NCBI GenBank assembly: GCA_010093605.1
Contig: MU004194.1
Location: 136,908-200,907 of the forward strand
DNA from: Lophium mytilinum
Lineage: Eukaryota; Ascomycota; Dothideomycetes; Mytilinidiales; Mytilinidiaceae
Length of the DNA: 64,000 nucleotides
Direction of reading: 5' to 3'
Below the pieces are notes generated by a model. It saw only the letters and a program-made list of their open reading frames with translations, was not told the DNA's origin and ran no database searches. Position 1 is the stretch's first letter. Each line of letters begins with the position of its first letter. Both the position numbers and the translations under genes were made by a program. This document shows positions 11,767 through 23,699 of this stretch, piece after piece.

Positions 11767-14097
11767 GACATGCCGCGAGAGGTTGGAAAGCACAAGCTGA
11801 ATTGGCAAGAGCAGAAGTGAGCTCTAGAGCTAAGTTTAAACTTGATCGAGCTTCCTTTGAGCTCAAGCTAGCTTGGCCTGGCCACGAGGTGTTGAACAAA
11901 GAACAGACAACGTCCGCCTCGCCCCGTACCCCTCCTCTGCCGCTAATTCGTGGCGAGCGGCTGGGCGATACGCATGCGGCGCGCCCTTGCTTCTAATGAT
12001 ATATCGGGCAGTCCGGGGATACGCATTGTGGTGGCTGGCATTTTCCACGTGGTTTCCGGGGGCGCGATCTCCCTTGCTTCAGCCATGCTAGCATGTGGCC
12101 AGAAGTGTGATGCAAGGGCAAATCAATTCACTACTTTGCTTAACAGCTGCAACCATACTTATCAGATATTGGAAGGTCTTTGCTATACAGCCATGCTCAT
12201 GTGAAGTAAACATTGCACCCCTTCTCTCCATCCACAATGACCCTGGGTGGTCGTGGGTACCGGCGCAGCCGCCCTCCTCATCCGCATCGTCATTGTTCTC
12301 GCGTGCTAACAACCCCTTGGCAGCGTCGATATCCTTGACCATAATGGCTTTCTCGGCTCTCCGCGCTCTGCAAATGAATGCGTACATCTTGCCATACTCG
12401 TCCATAAAGCAATGCTGAACGTGATCCCCAAAGACGAACCAATCAGACCCCTGCACGGCCCTGCGCAGAGCTGAATAACAACTAAGCGAGATTTCCGGCC
12501 TTCGCGCCGAATGTAAAACTCTTTCTTTCAACCTCACCGTCGGTGTCTCCGTCCCGCATAAACCAGCCCGTAACACTCGCACGCCGGCGCCATAGCCTAT
12601 GCAGCTCTCCTCTAAACAGACTCAAGCCTAGCACAATACATGTGTACGCGGAAACAGCAGCTCGTGGTAATTCCCGCTGGGCAGCGCAGCGTAATTATCT
12701 ATACCCGCATGTATCGAACGCCACGATCGAAGTTATGATCTCTGCCACGCGAAACGTCCGATCTGCGCTGCCTGCGTGCAACAAAACTTAACCGACGCCG
12801 GCCATAGACCGGCGAAGGGACGGCCTCGCACCGATGGAATCGTAAATATTCGACCCCAGCTCCACAGCCCGCGTAATCCCTAGCTACAGTAAGAAGCACA
12901 AAATGCGAGTTACCAATAGAGCTTCCTTACCCCTCTCCCCCAGTCTCCCACCTCGCTCGATCCCTGCCTCCCCCATGCACCGATCTAGAGCTGGATTGCA
13001 CAACTGCAACGAGACAAGAGCAAAACCCGACGATCTTTGAGTACGGGGCCGGCCGACACATCGCTTCCACGGCGGCCTTTTTCGTAATTTATCCGTCGGG
13101 ACAGATCATTCCCCTCCCTTTCCTACCTTTCTTGGCGCTGCTTTAGTTCTTCTTCTTCTTCTTCGAGAGAGAGCGATGCAATGGGATGCGCGAAAAGCGC
13201 CCCGCCCCACGGCCTTCCGCGCGTGTGGATGTCGTTGAAGGCGTCAAAGGGGCGGGGGTGCGGCGCTGGGCTATGATGGTAGAGGAGTGTGCGTGATGGC
13301 TGATGGCGTCGCCCCCTCGCCCCCTCACCCCCTGTGTGGAAGAGTAGGCGAGGCTAAGCCGTGACTTCGAGATGTCTTTGCGGGCAGCAGCGCGGGTCTA
13401 GAGTCCGACGACGCGGGGGGCGGGCTATGTGGTAGCACGGCGTGGTCCGATCTCCATTGCTTGGAAGCAGTAATGGGCGGGCTCTTGTTCCTGGCTTCTC
13501 TTTGCCTCAATGACTCGCCCTCCCTTTGTTGGCGCTGCCGTATCGCGCTTTCAGAGTCGTGTAGCAACATCAAAGCTGACTTCCAAGATTTTGCTCACGT
13601 GCTGAGGTCTGGAAGAGAAACAAGTTCGTGAAAAAGCGATGGTATTTAGTCATAGGTCTGAGAATCCCAGCGCGATCGAACAAACGCCGGTTGCAAGTTG
13701 TTGCCAAGCGCAAGGTGGCGCCTATCCAGTTCCCCTTTCTCGGCCACTTTACAAAGACGACGACGCCGACCTTACACCTCTTCTTCCTTCCAGCCATAGA
13801 GCATCCCCGCCTTCCCCCCCGAAACCCCTGATGACTCCCCAACTCCCCGAAGGTCGCGAAAAACAACGAGCAAAACGCCGCTCAGAACCAACCCATGTGC
13901 CGCTAATGTGAGCCCCCTCCGCAGTCCAGCGGTGCGCTCCCCCAAGAAAAACAAGGGTCAATGCCCGGAAACGGTATGAAATGCGTGTGTGCAAGTAGTG
14001 TGTGTGAGAGAGAGATAGGAGAGTAGGTATATGGTATGTTCATGAATACAGAGCCCCGAACCAAAGGAAAAACACTTTTGCGCTCGGAGAACATCCT
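11767..14097. other. Intergenic 2.3 kb with palindrome cluster
   Basis: No supported gene. The left end carries four short palindromes (listed separately). A minus-strand open frame at 12088-12582 begins with GTG and matches nothing I know. A TTC/CTT trinucleotide run lies near 13148-13162. The right end is the 3' flank of the Ssh4-like gene. Confidence 0.4.
11820..11875. repeat. Cluster of perfect short palindromes
   Basis: Within 56 bases lie three perfect 12-bp palindromes, AGCTCTAGAGCT (11820-11831), AAGTTTAAACTT (11832-11843, directly abutting the first) and CAAGCTAGCTTG (11864-11875). A 10-bp one, TTGAGCTCAA (11857-11866), overlaps the last. They sit about 55 bp upstream of the ATG of the decayed transporter, in its likely promoter. 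They could be binding sites for dimeric regulators or hairpin-forming DNA; function is unknown. Confidence 0.8.
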
Positions 14098-15793
14098 TCA
14101 GCGTCTCGACGAGCGTCTTGAATCGCGGGAGGTGCGCGTGTCGCTGCGATCGCGAATCACGGGCCGATCCGCCACAGCAGCGTCGTAGCTTGGAATCGGC
14201 GGCTCGGGCTGGTGCAGCAGCGGCGCGTTCTCGTGCCAGTCGCCGTGCTCGTCGTCGCTCATGCGGCGGTGTCGCTGTTGCGGCGATCCCTCTGGGCTCT
14301 CGTAGTCTGGCGGAGCGTCGGTGTGCTCGAAGCCGAGGCCGCGGGAATGCTGTTGTTGGATGTTTGTGGTGGCGGGGCCGCTGGTGCCCTCGCCGATGTC
14401 TTCGTTGGAATCTACGAGACTGAGTTGTGCGAGGGAAATGTCAGTTGGGCTTCGCTGCGGGCCGGGAGAGGTGGGCTGATGTCTTCCTAACCGCATCTGC
14501 TGGCTGCTACTTCTTCCGTGGCCTTGGAAGCCCGCTGAAATATAGCCGCCCATGCCCTCTCTGACGCCTTCCCGTCCTCCTTCTAACAGTATGCTGCCCT
14601 GTTCACTGCCGTAAGGAGGCGGGGGTGCCAGGCTGCCCGTCATCGGTGCCAACCCCCATTTCTTTACGTTTGCTTCAATGAAGACGAATCCGAGCTGGCC
14701 GAAGTTTACGTGGACCTGACAGGGGCCGTTGGCGCCGACTGAGGGAAAGAAGTTTTGGGATTTCATGCCGTGTGCCACGTCGTCTAATTTCTTGCCGTTC
14801 CGAGTGAAGAAGATGGTTCCTGTGCGAGGGCGGTATCCGACTCCAATTACGTCGCCTTGTACGTACGCGGGGCCATATGGAGTAGGTGTGAAGGGTTGGT
14901 TGAACCGTCGTGAGCCATGTGAGGTGTATGCTACAGAGAATCTATGGTATCCTTCGAAAACATCAGCTCGAGTCAACGTCATTGTCTTCAAGTGCATGCA
15001 TACCTGGTAACCTAAAGAGCGGATAGGGCTTTGTGGTCATGCCGATGGAGATGGTGGAGGTGTCGGGCTTATCATATATCTTGGCTTCCCAATAGTATAC
15101 CTCGTTCTGCTTTGGTACGGGCAGGTTACTCTGAACGCTGCACTCCGAGTCGAAGAACTCTATCTCTGTCCTGCCTTCGACAAAGCAGTTTGCTATTTCT
15201 AACTCGGGCTCGAATTCCCATGCTGATACGCCCTTCTCCTGTATTGCCAAGAACTGTGATAAGGAAATGTCGGTTTGTACGGATTCGGGCGGGTTTGCTT
15301 GCACAAATGCTGGCGATTGTCAGTAAGTTACAGTTCCTAGCTTGGAGCGGTCTCCAAGTATATAAGGGGCAAAGAAGCCAGCGATCGTACCCTTTGCCCG
15401 TAAATACTCCATCCTTTGAATGTCGTCCATTTCCTCCAGCGCCTCCGCCTCCTCCTTAGCAAAGGCCTGCTCATCATCGTACTCTCCAGGCCTGCCTATC
15501 CGGTCTAAGAAGATGCGTCCTTGCTGGGTGTATCGGAAGAAGTAGACGACGACGGCGATGAGGATGACCAGGCCGGCGGCGCCGAGCACTGAGAAGATGC
15601 CGATCATGATTCCCTTCGCGGTCGATCCCAAGCTGCTTGAGATCCGCACAGGCTCGTTATAGCCCCTCTGCATGCCTTGGAGAGACTCCATCACGATAGC
15701 CGCCGGCGTTGATAGGGCATTCGACGATGGAAGGAAGGCCTTGGAGAGAGTCGTTGGCGGCGGCTCCGCGCGCAGGCCAGGGTGCGCTGGCAT
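14098..15793 (-). CDS. SSH4: Ssh4-like SPRY-domain adaptor of the Rsp5 ubiquitin ligase
   Basis: Three exons (15391-15793, 15004-15309, 14098-14951; introns 81 and 52 nt) give 520 residues. Order: a short N-terminus; one membrane segment (IMIGIFSVLGAAGLVILIAV) near residues 60-85; a juxtamembrane acidic helix (AFAKEEAEALEEMDDIQRME); then a SPRY domain of about residues 150-330 (SAWEFEPELEIANCFVEG, VYYWEAKIYDKPD, YHRFSVAYTSHG, VGYRPRTGTIFFTRNGKKL, PSVGANGPCQVHVNFGQ); and a long disordered tail with two PPxY motifs (PPPY and PPDY). Ssh4 and Ear1 sit in endosome/vacuole membranes and recruit Rsp5, through WW-PPxY contacts, to ubiquitinate cargo for multivesicular-body sorting. Membrane segment, SPRY and PPxY are all present, so the assignment is firm; the first exon's start is less certain because the N-terminus is poorly conserved. 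Confidence 0.85.
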
Positions 15794-18700
15794 TGTCAGA
15801 CCGTCGCAGGGCGCCCGGCCGCTCCGTCGGGGCGGAGAGTGCTACTCGTGATGGAATGCTAGATGGGCGACGCGAGGAGGGCGTCTTGTTGGTCTCCAGC
15901 GGCGTCGTGTGTCCAGGGCGCGGTGTTGCGGGGGCCAAGTCTTGGGTGACGTCGAGATGAGAGGCGTCGCTGGCAGGGTAGCGATATCGACGACGGCGCG
16001 GGATGGAAGGCTGCCAGTGGTGAAGGCGGGCGTGAATGGGCGTGTATAGAGGGCGGGCTTGGGAGGTGGATGGTGTGTGGTGTTGGCGTTGTGGTCGTGT
16101 TGGTCTCGGTCATGCTATTTGAGACACTCCGGCTGCGTCAAGAAGCTCGCCCAGCCCTGCCGATGTTTGCGCAGTTGCCACCTCCGCTTCGCGGGCCCAC
16201 CCTGCTAATCCAATCCGTAGCTATCGGCCCATCGTCCGCGCGTGCATTTGATATTCCTTCACTACTGCACTGCAGAGAACATCCTCCCTCTGCGCTGGAA
16301 AGGGGTCGCCTGCGTCTGCAGGTACCGCACCTGTTCACCTGCCACAGCATCACATGAATCGGCTATGGCCCACGGGGCTCTTCAGAGCCACTGCCACACA
16401 GCCACTCACCGCGCCCTGACTAGACACATCCGCTTGGGGCCATCGGGATCGTCAACCCTCCGACCGTCCCGAATGCGACATCTGGGACCTTCACCGTGAC
16501 ACGCCGTTCCGCGGGTGCAGATACCTTGTTGCACGAGGCCGCACCAGCAGACGTTCATCGGGCCAGCTACACTGACTTCCAACTACAAGTCTCCTGCAAT
16601 TGTTTGATTAAGGCAGATCTGTAGCTCTCTACAGGCATCTACACAGCTTTGCAATGTAGACACAATCCAGATTGCTGGATAGTAGACGCGACCCTGGTAT
16701 GCGGTCCAGCAGTCACACCAAAGGTACAGTACCTACTGCGGGCTCTTGCGTTCAAAGTTTGTTTCATGTATGACTTGGGTACTTCTTGGAAATACTCGTC
16801 CAGCATCAAGCACATAATTTGAGCTTCAGAGCCTTGATCTTATGTATTGTATCGTTCTACTAGCTTTGACGAAGGCATCTAGTGCAACTCAAAATCTGGA
16901 AGAGTTGGGAGCTCCCATTCGAACCCACGAGAGGTTGCTAATCAATAATTCGCTTTGCTATGGAGATCACGTGATAAGACATGACGGCGAGATGACCATT
17001 CTGTCTCTCTAGGATTACCTAAGCCTCTTTTGCTTTGTAGTCGAGCATAGCTTTCATCAAGCACTCGAGTAAATGTGACATACGAAGAAAGGAATAGCGG
17101 AAACGCGAGACTACCTCAGGGGTAAACCCAAGAGTATGATGCTTGCAAAGTAGAGGGCTTCAAACGGTATACTCCACTCTTAAGCTAGTAATGCTCTGAA
17201 TTTGAAAGAGCGGGCTCTACTCTCAGCTATACTTGCCTTGGAAGTATTGCATCGGAAGGGGTAGTAATTGCAGTGGGCCGTGACAGATTCGAGAACGGAG
17301 AACGCAGTATTTAGCCATGTCTGGGTGAGGAACATGTTGTGAACCGGGTTTTTGGCGGCTCTCTATATATGAATGTATTGTCTACACCTTCTAGTATATA
17401 CTTTCCGCAGTATAAATAGTGCCCTGCGATTCGGTTATCCGTGCAGAATGGACGAAGACTAGGGCGGGAGTGTCAAAATCGAATGGCCTGATGATCTTTA
17501 ATCAGCAACGCCTGATAAGATCCGGTGATTTTCATTGATCGCAGATCCCATATTAAAGATTCCGAGTTATAGTAGCATTAGCGGATGAACAGGTGGCCCA
17601 ATGTTACGGAAGGTGGTATGCCGCAATCGCAGGCTTTGCTCAAGGTACGATTCAAGTAACAGGTTGGAAGAGGTGACGGACAACGGAGATAATTTCACCG
17701 GGCGGCCATGGCGGCAGAAATGACAAGAGTAACATAATGGAAGAGGTGGATGTCTGATTCTGAGGCCTTCGTTAACGAGTGGCTCACCGCAAAGCAAGGT
17801 ACCCTCTACACAGAGCGTACTATGCCAAGTCCAGTACGGAACCGCTTTTTGGCTCACTGATACCGCATGCCATGGAAGAGAATGCGGCATATTTCTTATC
17901 TCCCTTGTCATCTGGGGCTCAACTTGCTCAAGTGATGCTGGTGGCCGGATGCCAAAACAGGTAAGATCACCGAAGTGAAGAAATTTCGTAAATATAAAGC
18001 TTCCCGTGCGTAGTGGGTGTGCTGGCAGGTGATCTCGGGGAGATCAATCCAATGCTCCGAGGGTAGCGCAAAAATGACGTACAGAACGTCCAAATCCGAG
18101 GCGTCACCCCAAGTATCGTGAAGAGATGAAATGGCAGTAGAGATATCAGGCGGTGTGTTGTAGATGGCAGTGGGACTTCAGGATCTGCAATCAGATCACC
18201 AGTGCATCGGAGGATCGGGGAGAAACGTCGGCTTGGTAAGCGTCTGGACTCGGGGAGTCGAAACTGTTTGTCTTGGTGACATCCGACGTCGGGTATCGGC
18301 GATCGAAGAGTTGCGACTGTTAGATGCGAACCGTAATAGCGAAGGATGTTCGAGAGGAGAAGAAGGTGATTTTACCAACAATTCTGTAAGTGTACAATTA
18401 AGGGACTTGATGCATACAGTGATGCAACTGATGTAAAGACCGAATGGCCGGGACAACCCGTCTCCGCTAGTCACTTTATCCCAAGCAGCACAGGCAAGGC
18501 TTTCCAACTTAACGGTACTCGCCGACCAGCGATCACCTCTTGGGGACGAGTCAGTGCGGTGTGGGAAGCCAAGGCCGGTCGTAAGGTCTACCAGTGAGGG
18601 CCTGTGATTGCTCAATCTTCTTAATTTAGCATGGGAGCTCTGCTTGCCGGGATGGCCTCTGACCTGGACAGGTTCATTAGGCTCTGCCACCTCACATCTG

Positions 18701-20759
18701 TGCGATGTCTCGCCGCACATCGGTTCGCCGCTGGTGTACGCTGTGCTAACGAAGTAAATGAGATGGACGGTGGGGGCTGAAGTCGGCGATTTGAGAATAG
18801 TGTGTAGCAAGTCTTGCTATTCGCTGCGCTGCATCTTAGCAAGCGTACAAGGCTTTCATAGACGGAAAGATCCCCAACTTGAGACCTAGAGGCCCAGAGA
18901 AACATTTCGGTCCAGGCCACGGACATAACCCGGTCCGTAAAGTCCAGACGATAGTAACACAACAAACGTATATATCTCTGGTATCTCGCAACACATCAGA
19001 GCCGACTCTTGAGCGCTCGGACGGCAAAGGTCTCCAGTAGCGCAACAGTAATGCGTGGTCTAGACTGGTTAGAAAGCATGCTCTGCGAATCATGGGTAGT
19101 AGTTACCGCACCGCAGCGTGCCCATGGTTATCGCGCAGCATGGGATGGCCATCCATTTAGAGTAACTCCAACAACGGAAATAGGAATTTGATTTTTTGCG
19201 CCGTTGAGCTTTCGGAGAGGCTTGTAGGCCACTCGTGTTGATAGGCCAGTGTGTCGATAAAGCAGGAAGTCGCACAACATGCTGCGCGTAGTGCGTTCAC
19301 GTGAGGCTCTAGACAGACGAAGCATTCTGGGGCACTGCCTGTTGCTAGACGGGCGGCTGCATGGCCCTGACAAGACGCAATCAACGACTCCAGATCCCCT
19401 ACCTCTAGCAACTGACGATACCTCCCGACACTCCGAACAATCGTGACCCAGAGTGGCTGTAAAGAGATAACTATAGGAGAAGCAAACGTGGAGAAGGGTC
19501 CGTTCAGGAGCAAGAATGTCCAGAATCCCCGTAAACCATTAGACATCAGCTCTGGAAATTTCGTCCACGGAGAAGATCCGACGTTCGCTCCGAGCTCTCA
19601 ATATCAGAGTGGCGCAGAGGGGCCAGAGGGCGTAGAGGTCCGCTTCGAGGCAATGTTTGAGGCCAAGCTCAACTACAGCAATACCTCGTGAAACTCCCTG
19701 GAATGGAGGACTGTACACGTGAGGCTCATGCCCGTCATCATCCAGGGGCCGAGGCAGCGGCTTCATGCATCGCGCGTAGCACACGGCGGCTCTCCTGGCT
19801 CTTCTCGATACACTCGCCGCTCTTCAGCAGTTGGCTGACCCACCGTTCAGCAGCGCCGAGGGCATTCAATCAGCGAGGACGACCCAGAGTGGAGGCGCCG
19901 GCCACTGGATGGCGGCCCTGTGCACGCCGACGGCGACCTTACAAGCGTGCAAAAGGAGGCCGGCAGTCAGGTGGAGGAGAATGTCCATGGCGGCGCTCGC
20001 AGCTGCGGATCCAGTGTAAACGGCGGCCGGGTGATAGCACACCCAAACAGGCCTTGAGAATCTCCTGGGTCCAGCGGTCGAGCGAGTGCTGCAAGGCCCC
20101 GTGGTGTTGAGCGTTGCTGGTGGTGAATATGGGGGTGAGGTCTGAGGCGCATCGGGGTGCAGGTTTTGCCGCAGCAGAGCTAGGGCCGTCCCACTTCTCA
20201 TTGTTACCCACCACCGTCAAGACGTCGAAAACAGCGTGAGCTTCGTCCCTCTCCAGTCGACAGTCCTGCTGCTCGACTGCGCCGCACCTCCCCACCGTTA
20301 CACCACCTTCAACACGTCCGCCGCTCTTTACGACAGCGCTCGCCCCGGCCCGCCGTGTATCGCCTGCACGATCCCGCCCCCGCGTCATTCTCGCTGGCCT
20401 CGTTGTGCCGACAAACGTTGAACGACAGCCGTCAAAAATTTGGCACGACGTCCCGGACGACTTTGCTGGGGAAAATGGTCGCCGATTTGTAGCACACCAC
20501 GCCTGACAGGTACGCGAGGTTGAAGGTGACCTCCCCGATCTTCAATTGCACTCGCCGCCTGCTTTTGCTCTCCTCCACACAGCGCCGTAGGCTAACATGG
20601 CTCCATCGTCTAGAAAAGCGCTCCGGTCTCGCCCCAACTTCGCTCTCCCCCTCAGATCCTGTACCGGTACGGCGCCTGCTCTCTAGAGAGTGCGCTCTGT
20701 GTCCAGACCCCCCCGCAATCCCGCCTCCTCAAACCCATACTCTTCATCTTTTGCCTAAT
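15794..20759. other. 5-kb stretch without a recognised gene
   Basis: The left end is the promoter of the Ssh4-like gene. A TCACGTGA E-box lies at 16967-16974 and TATATA-like sequences occur near 17360-17420. Several short minus-strand frames at 19157-20388 read as Ala/Leu-rich, helix-like peptides (for instance SAAASAAMDILLHLTAGLLL) in changing frames, which could be a decayed gene or GC-driven chance frames. The right end is the Kap104 promoter. Nothing else is supported. Confidence 0.35.
16967..16974. promoter_or_regulatory. TCACGTGA E-box-type site
   Basis: This 8-bp palindrome is the core recognised by Cbf1-type and other bHLH proteins in fungi. Here it is within the 10-bp palindrome ATCACGTGAT. 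It is far from a recognised gene start, so function is doubtful. Confidence 0.25.
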
Positions 20760-23699
20760 ATGGCTTGGCAGCCGCTGGAGGAGCCCTTGAGGCAGCTTGC
20801 CCAGTGCCTGCGCGACTCGCTGAGCGGTCACGACAAGACAGCCCAAAAAAATGCAGAGCTTGTGCGTATCGTCTTCCCTTTCTCGCGCCCCACCCTGCTC
20901 ACACGCCGTCTAGATGCTGAAGTCGGCAAAAGCGTCGCCGGACATCGACAACTACCTTGCCTACCTCTTCTCAAATAGCCAGCCCCCGCCTATACTGAGC
21001 ATGGGAGCCGAGCAATATCATGCAGTGCGGAGTGCGGCTGCCATCATGCTGAAGAACGATATAAGAACCTCTTACAAGACGATACCCGAGTCCACAAAAT
21101 CGTACGTACGATCGATCATTCTGGTTGGCCTCCAGGACCCCAGCTCGCAGATCCGGAACTATGCAGGAAACGTCATCACAGAAGTCGTACGACAAGGCGG
21201 CATCATGGGATGGCCGCAAATTCTCTCCGAACTCATCTCATTGGTTAGCAACGAGGCGGGAAACGTCCCACCCCAAGCCCAAGAGGGGGCTATGAGTGCT
21301 TTACTCAAGATCTGCGAGGACAACAAGCATCAGCTGAAGCGGGAATACCAAGGACAGCGGCCCATAAACTTCATCTTCCCGAAACTGTTAGAATTCACCA
21401 CCAGCCCAACCGCAAAAGTCCGGGCGAACGCTCTTGCAAGCATTAATCTCTTCATCCCCGAAAAACCCGCTTCTGTCATCTCAAACTTGGACACATTATT
21501 ACAACAGCTGTTCGTCCTGGCCGCAGACACCAGCGACGACGTCCGCAAGCATGTGTGTCGGTCTTTCATTCATATTGCGGACATTGCCCCTGAAAAGATT
21601 GTGCCCCATATGGCCGGACTTGTCGAGTATATGGTTGCCCAGCAACGGAGTGTTGATAACGCTGAACTGGCCTTGGATGCTGCCGAGTTCTGGCTCTGTC
21701 TCGGAGAAGACGAAAACCTCCGGAACTGTCTTGGACCTTATCTACCTCAGATTGTTCCTGTATTACTCGAAAGCATGGTCTACAACGAGGACGACATTCT
21801 TAGGCTGGAAGGCGGAGATGACGACGCCGATCTCGACGACCGGGAAGAAGACATCAAACCAGCATTTGCCACGTCTAAAGGCGCTCGCCTAGTCGCTGCA
21901 TCGAACGGAGAGGCTGCCTCAGTCAACGGTACCAACAAGACTGCCGGCTTCGATGACGACGAGCTAAGCGAAGGAGAGCTTGAGGAGTACGATGATGATG
22001 ATGACTTGGGAGATCCAGAAGAAACGTGGAACCTTAGGAAGTGCTCCGCCGCGGCACTTGATGTCCTGGCATCTGTGTTCCACGGACCGGTCTTCGCAGT
22101 CACGCTTCCATACCTCACCGATAATCTCAACCACGCAGAATGGCCTAACCGTGAGGCCGCCGTCTTAGCTCTTGGGGCCATTGCGGATGGCTGCATGGAC
22201 GAAGTGGTCCCACATCTACCTGTTCTAACTCATTACCTTGTCACACTACTTCAGGATACCGAACCGGTGGTTCGTCAGATAACGTGCTGGTCGCTTGGGC
22301 GATACTCAGGATGGGCATCCCACCTAGACGAAGCAGGCAAGAGGGCGCATTTCGAACCCATGATGGACGGCATTCTAAAGCGAATGCTGGACGGCAACAA
22401 GCGTGTCCAGGAGGCAGCCGCGTCAGCCTTTGCCAATCTCGAGGAGAAGGCGAATGTCGAACTGAAGGGATACTGCGCCGTCATAGTCCGTCAGTTTGTG
22501 GACTGCTTCGCAAGGTATAAGGATCGTAACATGTTCATCTTGTACGACTGCGTGCAGACTCTTGCTGAGCATGTTGGGCCGGCGCTGGCAAAACCGGAGC
22601 TTGTCAGTATCCTAATGCCAGCACTCATCCAACGCTGGAACAAGGTGTCCAACCAGTCGAGGGAGATGTTCCCCCTGTTGGAATGTCTCTCATACGTTGC
22701 GACTGCTCTTGGCGACTCTTTCGCGCCCTTTGCAAGCCCAATTTTCACTAGGTGTATCAACATCATCGCACAAAATCTCGAGGAAAACTACATGGCGAGC
22801 ACGAATCCATCCATGGATCAGCCAGAGAAAGATTTCTTGGTGACGAGTCTGGATCTCCTCAGCGCAATCATCCAGGCCTTGGACGAGAGGAAAAGCACCG
22901 AATTGGTTACAGCATCGCAACCGAACTTCTTCGAACTGTTGACTTGGTGTATGAAGGACACCAACAACGATGTTCGACAGTCGGCATATGCACTGCTCGG
23001 CGATTGTGCCATATACGTTTTCCCCCAGCTCCAGCCATTCCTCCCGACTATTCTGGAGGTTCTCCTCGATCAGCTGGATATCACACAGGCTCTGGCGACG
23101 GGCGACGACACGAGTTACTCAGTAATCAACAACGCGTGTTGGTCTGTGGGCGAGATCTCGATGCGGCAGCGGGAGGGCATGGCACCGTATGTCGACCGTC
23201 TACTCCAAAAGCTTGCCACGATACTCTTCAACAACAAGGTACCCGAGTCACTCAACGAGAACGCAGCAATTGCCCTCGGGAGGCTTGGTATCGGCAGCTC
23301 AGAAGCGCTGGCACCGCATCTCGGAACATTCGCCCCTCCGTTCATCCAGGCGATACGAAAAGTGCTGTGGACAGATGAAAAGGGGCATGCGCTGGAGGGC
23401 TTCAACAAGATGATCCTCTGCAACCCAGCCGCGATGGAGCAGTGTCTCCTAGACTTCTTCCTAGAGATGGCGAGCGCGTCATCAAGTTTCATTGCTGGGC
23501 CGTCAGCGGGTCAGGGTCTCCGCGAAGTATTCAAAGAGGTCAGTTGATATCGACAATATCAAAACTTCTGGGATAAGCTACTAATTTCTGATTGCAGGTG
23601 CTGGTCCGCTACAAGGCAATGATACCGACGTTTGACGAGTTCCTCAAGAACCTGCCGTCTGACAAGGAGCACAACCTGCGATCGTGGTCCAACTTGTGA
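20760..23699 (+). CDS. KAP104: Transportin / karyopherin beta-2 nuclear import receptor
   Basis: Three exons (20760-20861, 20914-23538, 23598-23699; introns 52 and 59 nt) give 942 residues, the usual transportin length. The N-terminus MAWQPLEEPLRQLAQCLRDS matches the first HEAT repeat of karyopherin-beta2. HEAT repeats follow throughout (SSQIRNYAGNVITEVVRQG, EGAMSALLKICEDNKHQL, SDDVRKHVCRSFIHIA). An acidic loop at about residues 378-405 (DDDELSEGELEEYDDDDD) matches the transportin loop that lets Ran-GTP release cargo. It is followed by the family signature WNLRKCSAAALDVLA. Kap104 imports mRNA-binding proteins with PY-type nuclear localisation signals and is released by Ran-GTP in the nucleus. 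The last exon supplies the final helices (VLVRYKAMIPTFDEFLKNLP). Nothing unusual. Confidence 0.95.

Noticed and set aside
12088-12582. Minus-strand open frame of 164 codons
   Set aside because: It begins with GTG, matches no known domain, and has no supporting splice signals or neighbours.
13148-13162. TTC/CTT trinucleotide run
   Set aside because: Simple low-complexity sequence, too short to be of interest alone.
22752-23378. Long second open frame inside the Kap104 gene
   Set aside because: It is a frame-shifted shadow of the HEAT-repeat coding sequence.
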